Shown: piece after piece, positions 33,292-36,268 of the stretch
Layout of the letters: each line of letters opens with the position of its first letter
How positions within the stretch are numbered: position 1 is the first letter of the stretch
Assembly: GCA_964607765.1 (NCBI GenBank)
Contig: CAZSNT010000105.1
Coordinates: 1-36,268, forward strand
DNA: 36,268 nucleotides
Source: CAZSNT01 sp964607765
GTDB taxonomy: Bacteria; Verrucomicrobiota; Lentisphaeria; Oligosphaerales; JABHEG01
Direction: 5' to 3'
Notes under the pieces: model-generated
Seen by the model: the letters and a program-made list of their open reading frames with translations, nothing else
The model's database searches: none
Told to the model about the DNA's origin: nothing
Translations under genes and position numbers: made by a program

Positions 33292-34127
33292 CAGCTCTCG
33301 GCAACATGCTGTGGCGTATCGGCGAGCTGCTCGAACTCGACCAGCAACTGGCGTGGACGCGTGATGCCGGGTTCGACGGTGTGGCGTTCCATGCCCATGC
33401 CGGCGTGCCCGGGAAGTGGCGCGGCGTCGAGCCTGCCGCCTGCGACGCCGCGGAGCGCGCACGCCTGCGCCAGACGATCAGCGCGTTCTCGTTCTCGGAA
33501 ATCCACGCGCCTTTCGAGATCGAGTTGCGCAACGAGAGCCTGCCGTCGGACATGGCGCGCCTGACGCCAGTGCTCGAATTCGCCCGTGACCTCGATGTGG
33601 GGACGGTGACCGTGCATGCCCAACTGCGCAGCTCACGCGCTGCAGCGGATCCTGTCATCTGGCAAACCCCCATGCAGGAACTCGACCGCAGAGCGAGAAA
33701 CGCAGGCGTCACAGTCGTGTTGGAGATCACGGACGGGTTCGATGCAGTGGTCGAGTGGGGGCTGCCCAACGTCGGCATCAATCTGGACGTCGGCCACATG
33801 TACTGCGAAGCGAACCGCGATACGCTGACGCGACTGGGTGGCATTGCCGGCCTGATCCGGCATCTCGGCTCGGCCCTCCGCCACCTGCATCTGCACGACG
33901 TCGACAGGCACGGAAGCGTGGATCACATCGAGATCGGAACGGGGATCGTGGAATTCGACCAGATGGCCACGGCGCTGCGCGACATCAACTACTCGGGCAA
34001 TGCAACTCTCGAGTTGAACCCGGACCGCGTGTCGCCGGCCGGGATCCGGCGCAGTGCGGAGTACATGCGCAACGCCTTCCGGCAGGCAGAGCCCAAGCGG
34101 GCGAACAGGCGCCGGGACATACCTTGA
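33288..34127 (+). CDS. sugar phosphate isomerase/epimerase-like TIM-barrel protein
   Basis: A 279-residue cytoplasmic protein of the AP-endonuclease-2 / xylose-isomerase-like TIM-barrel family, which includes sugar epimerases, isomerases and dehydratases with a divalent metal. Visible barrel motifs are LAWTRDAGFDGVAFHAH, SFSEIHAPFEIEL, GTVTVHAQL, the metal-binding Glu in VTVVLEITDGF, the Asp/His of GINLDVGHMYCEAN, the RHLHLHDVDRHGSVDHIEIGTG strand (LHLHDVDRHGSVDH shown in part), and the last Glu in NATLELNPD. The start is the ATG overlapping the stop of the small membrane protein by 4 bp. The exact substrate cannot be deduced. No sugar kinase or transporter lies beside it. Confidence 0.9.
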   Translation: MTALGNMLWRIGELLELDQQLAWTRDAGFDGVAFHAHAGVPGKWRGVEPAACDAAERARLRQTISAFSFSEIHAPFEIELRNESLPSDMARLTPVLEFARDLDVGTVTVHAQLRSSRAAADPVIWQTPMQELDRRARNAGVTVVLEITDGFDAVVEWGLPNVGINLDVGHMYCEANRDTLTRLGGIAGLIRHLGSALRHLHLHDVDRHGSVDHIEIGTGIVEFDQMATALRDINYSGNATLELNPDRVSPAGIRRSAEYMRNAFRQAEPKRANRRRDIP

Positions 34128-34491
34128 CGCTCTGAACCCGAGCGCTCACTACCGGTACATGGTGGCCCCTGACGTGGCCAGCCCCGGAACGGCCGAGTAC
34201 GTGCTCGAGCGCTTCATGGGCACTCGTTGCTGCCTCGTGTTGCGTCAATCTCCTCGCCCTGTGTCTTGAGCCTGCCAAATTGGAGTTTTCCTCTGCTCTT
34301 AGTCTTCTCTAACTCCTCCTGCAGTTTGTGAAGATCACTGAAGTGGAGCTTCTTCCCTGGATGCGTGCCTGTTCAGAGGTTGCGAAAAAGACGGGATGGC
34401 CGTACGCTTACCTGAAGGCAGAGCGCGACAGATTGCTAACTGGGCTTTCTTCCGTCCCAGAGTCGCGCCACTCAGAAAGGCGTGGTAAGAC
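34128..34491. other. 364-bp intergenic region with possible gene relic
   Basis: I see no convincing gene here. From 34133 to about 34236 the plus strand, in the frame of 34054-34269, reads like coding sequence (LNPSAHYRYMVAPDVASPG, then TAEYVLERFMG) but has no start or domain, so it may be a relic. After about 34260 the base composition drops in GC and stays lower through the next gene. A short GTG-started frame (34328-34564) overlaps the next gene and is not supported. Confidence 0.4.
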
Positions 34492-35916
34492 GTGCAACAG
34501 TGGTTGGCTTCACGAAAAGGCTTGGCTGTTTGTGTGGTGGAACTCATGCTGGGGGCTTTGTTGACGGCAGCCGTCGGGCAGACTGCAATGGCTGCCCCCA
34601 CCCCAACGTTCACCGAGGTCTCATCAGGGCGGGCACGCGACATCATTGCTGTGCTCTGCGCACAGGACAGGCGCAACTACGAGAGGATCCGCACATGGGA
34701 AGGCACGCTCCAACTCCGTATCATGCGTTACTTCTATGGCGATGCAGCGGCAGCAGAACTGCGCGGCAAGCACAAGATAGCTGCCAGTGCACCGTCGGTA
34801 TTGGTTGTTCGGCGTACGGCAAACGTCTCGTTTGCGGCCGATCTCCAGAGAGGTCTCCTTTTCTCGAAGATTTGGTGTGAAGCTCCCGACGAACTGCTGG
34901 ATGGGGAGACTGGCGTCGTTCTTCCGTTCTCAGTCCCTGAGGTGTGGCAGCAGACAGTGGCCGTGACCCCAGAGTACTCCATCCGCTTCTTACCGAATGC
35001 CAACATGGGCCCCGCCATCTGGGACCCGGGCGGCAGATCTCGGCGAGCCGCGATCCGCGACGTGCCGGAGAAGGCGGTGGCGTTCATGGACCCCCAGGAC
35101 ATGCTACAGTATGGATACAAGCCACTCTGGAAGACTTTAGAGAGGTTAGATAAGGTCTTCGGGGGGGCCATGCGCCTGGTGCACTTGGGGCGCCGTCTCA
35201 GGCTTGAGCGAGCGAGAGGCGGAAGCAGCGGACAACTGTACCGATTGGTGTGGCCAAGTATGCTCTCTGCTGATCGCTGGGTCACCAAGAAGATGCTCTT
35301 TTCTGGGGAAGCTGGTCTCCACATCGTGTCGGCCGAGGTCGTTTGGGAAGACGGCTCCCCCCATCAGACGAAGAAGTGGGAGTACCGCCTTGTCGGCAAT
35401 GTGCGCGTTCCCACCAAGGTCCGTCGAGAGAACTTCAATGGCAAGACCAAGAAGTTGACCAGAGTCACGGAATGGGAGGAAGTGGACTTTGTAGTCAACC
35501 GCCCTATTCCTTCGGAGACGTTTACGTATAGGAATTTCGGGTTGCAGAACGGAGACAGGTTCGTCGATAAGCTTGAGGGAAAGGAGTATGCTTACAAGGA
35601 TGGCGAACTGGTGTTCGCTGGGCCGAAGGACGCAGCAGTGTTCGAGGATGTCGGGGATCAGACACTGGACGATCCCGCCTCTATCGCACCACTCGAGGAA
35701 GCCGGCGGCTCGACAGCACGTGATCCTGTGTCTCGTCCGCGTCTGGTGAAGGAGCCAACGCTGGAGCGCGGGAATGCAGTGGTCGCCAACAGCCAGCGCA
35801 CTGAAGGCGGCAGTGCTCGCCAGTGGCCGAAGCTGGGATTGGTTCTACTTGTCGCTGGTTCACTGCTTGTAATGGGCTCTCTGCTGTTCTTCCGCAAACG
35901 TGCAGGCAGACGGTAG
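34492..35916 (+). CDS. secreted protein with C-terminal membrane anchor, unknown function
   Basis: A 474-residue protein. The signal peptide is GLAVCVVELMLGALLTAAVGQTAMA. The body (about 40-340) is a mixed alpha/beta secreted domain with repeated aromatic strands (RTWEGTLQLRIMRYFYGDA, LFSKIWCEAPDELLDGETG, WEYRLVGNVRVPTKVRRENF, VTEWEEVDFVVNRPIPSETFTYRNFGL). In layout it recalls outer-membrane-lipoprotein-like domains that planctomycetes place in front of a membrane anchor, but I cannot name a family. A low-complexity spacer (about 375-445) leads to a 20-residue hydrophobic helix (448-467) and a basic tail RKRAGRR, so the protein would be held in the cytoplasmic membrane with its body outside. 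The GTG at 34492 starts the signal peptide; an AAAGG lies about 11 nt upstream. GC is lower than in neighbours and codon choice is looser, which may reflect transfer. Confidence 0.75.
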   Translation: MQQWLASRKGLAVCVVELMLGALLTAAVGQTAMAAPTPTFTEVSSGRARDIIAVLCAQDRRNYERIRTWEGTLQLRIMRYFYGDAAAAELRGKHKIAASAPSVLVVRRTANVSFAADLQRGLLFSKIWCEAPDELLDGETGVVLPFSVPEVWQQTVAVTPEYSIRFLPNANMGPAIWDPGGRSRRAAIRDVPEKAVAFMDPQDMLQYGYKPLWKTLERLDKVFGGAMRLVHLGRRLRLERARGGSSGQLYRLVWPSMLSADRWVTKKMLFSGEAGLHIVSAEVVWEDGSPHQTKKWEYRLVGNVRVPTKVRRENFNGKTKKLTRVTEWEEVDFVVNRPIPSETFTYRNFGLQNGDRFVDKLEGKEYAYKDGELVFAGPKDAAVFEDVGDQTLDDPASIAPLEEAGGSTARDPVSRPRLVKEPTLERGNAVVANSQRTEGGSARQWPKLGLVLLVAGSLLVMGSLLFFRKRAGRR

Positions 35917-36268
35917 CCACGGCATCCAAGACGGGCGTGGAGGAGCAGTTGAACCGGGGGGGGCAATGCTGTTAACTCTCTCCTTCGGGTGGCATCACGC
36001 CACCCCATTGCTTGATCCTCTCACGGCGCCCGATGCGCCCCCCCCCGGTGCGGCGTATCACTGCGCCTTGCCTTCCCGATGCCTGACTGTTCCCCCGTCT
36101 TCCCGAGGCGTCCCGAGGCCATCGAGGCCTTGGGGACGTTGTTGCGCTATTTGCTCGTCACCAGCATGATAAGCTTCAACTACCATCCCTAAAACAGCCT
36201 TCTAGTGCATAATGGGTAAGCGTTTAGCTTGGGCCTCTTCGGCTGGGTTTCGGCCGCTTGAATGCGGG
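35917..36268. other. 352-bp intergenic end region
   Basis: No supported gene. It contains a G8 run (35956-35963), a hairpin at 35987-36005 and C-rich runs near 36039. At 36212 an ATG opens a frame to the window end (MGKRLAWASSAGFRPLECG) but has no ribosome binding site. No tRNA-like structure was recognised. Confidence 0.4.
35987..36005 (+). terminator. candidate terminator hairpin
   Basis: A perfect 7-bp stem GGGTGGC / GCCACCC with a 5-nt loop lies 70 bp after the stop of the gene ending at 35916. There is no T run after it, so it is only a candidate. Confidence 0.35.

Noticed and set aside
34328..34564. 78-codon GTG-started frame
   Set aside because: No ribosome binding site, no domain, and it overlaps the signal-peptide region of the better-supported gene at 34492.
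36212..36268. Possible gene start at the right window edge
   Set aside because: Only 19 codons are visible, with no ribosome binding site; nothing supports it.
1..36268. tRNA, rRNA, riboswitch, insertion sequence or prophage
   Set aside because: Intergenic regions were read on both strands; no cloverleaf, rRNA segment, known riboswitch core, transposase or phage gene was recognised.

Overview
This is a GC-rich chromosomal window with no rRNA, tRNA, phage or transposase genes. Three things point to a bacterium of the Planctomycetota / Lentisphaerota / Kiritimatiellota / Hydrogenedentota kind: two formylglycine-type sulfatases among many secreted modular proteins, a uroporphyrinogen-decarboxylase-fold methyltransferase, and a DUF1549/DUF1553 - DUF1501 - PPC-domain operon typical of Planctomycetota and relatives. 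No marker gene fixes the phylum, so this placement is an inference.

Layout. (1) Positions 1-9716: a right-handed beta-helix protein on the minus strand (61-3267), divergent from a plus-strand run of a sulfatase (3525), a secreted beta-propeller/PHP-phosphoesterase fusion (5035) and a GH16 glycoside hydrolase (8122-9716). The GH16 gene is broken by an apparent single-base frameshift in a G run near 8268-8272. (2) Positions 9717-9939: a convergent intergenic region with three 18-bp palindromes at an exact 48-bp period, nested in a perfect 28-bp inverted repeat. (3) Positions 9940-17482 on the minus strand: a 2017-residue secreted protein built of about five concanavalin-like jelly rolls and three carbohydrate-binding-like domains, followed 31 bp later by a 485-residue secreted glycosidase-like protein. 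(4) Positions 17700-23320 on the plus strand: a URO-D-like methyltransferase overlapping by one base a GH53 galactanase, then an HExxH metalloprotease-like protein and a Tat-exported sulfatase. (5) Positions 23460-24901: a promoter and a membrane-anchored DUF2334 deacetylase-like protein. (6) Positions 24864-31121 on the minus strand: DUF1549/DUF1553, DUF1501, a PPC-domain protein and a small secreted protein. (7) Positions 31266-36268: an AlbA_2/HATPase/winged-helix regulator behind repeated ACCGCC elements, a small two-helix membrane protein overlapping a sugar-phosphate-isomerase-like gene, and a secreted protein with a C-terminal membrane anchor and visibly lower GC.

Working model. Regions 1-4 look like a catabolic island for a sulfated galactan: GH53 (beta-1,4-galactan), a GH16 resembling agarase/porphyranase/carrageenase-type enzymes, two sulfatases, a beta-helix protein with an inserted sugar-binding domain, and a large binding-domain protein. 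There is no SusC/SusD pair, no sugar ABC transporter and no sulfatase-maturing enzyme in the window. The substrate is an inference. The most distinctive signals are the translational coupling of a corrinoid-methyltransferase-like gene to a galactanase, the giant non-catalytic multi-lectin-like protein, the frameshifted GH16, and several unrelated short tandem repeats (13-mer, two 7-mer arrays, 48-bp palindrome array) placed directly at gene borders.
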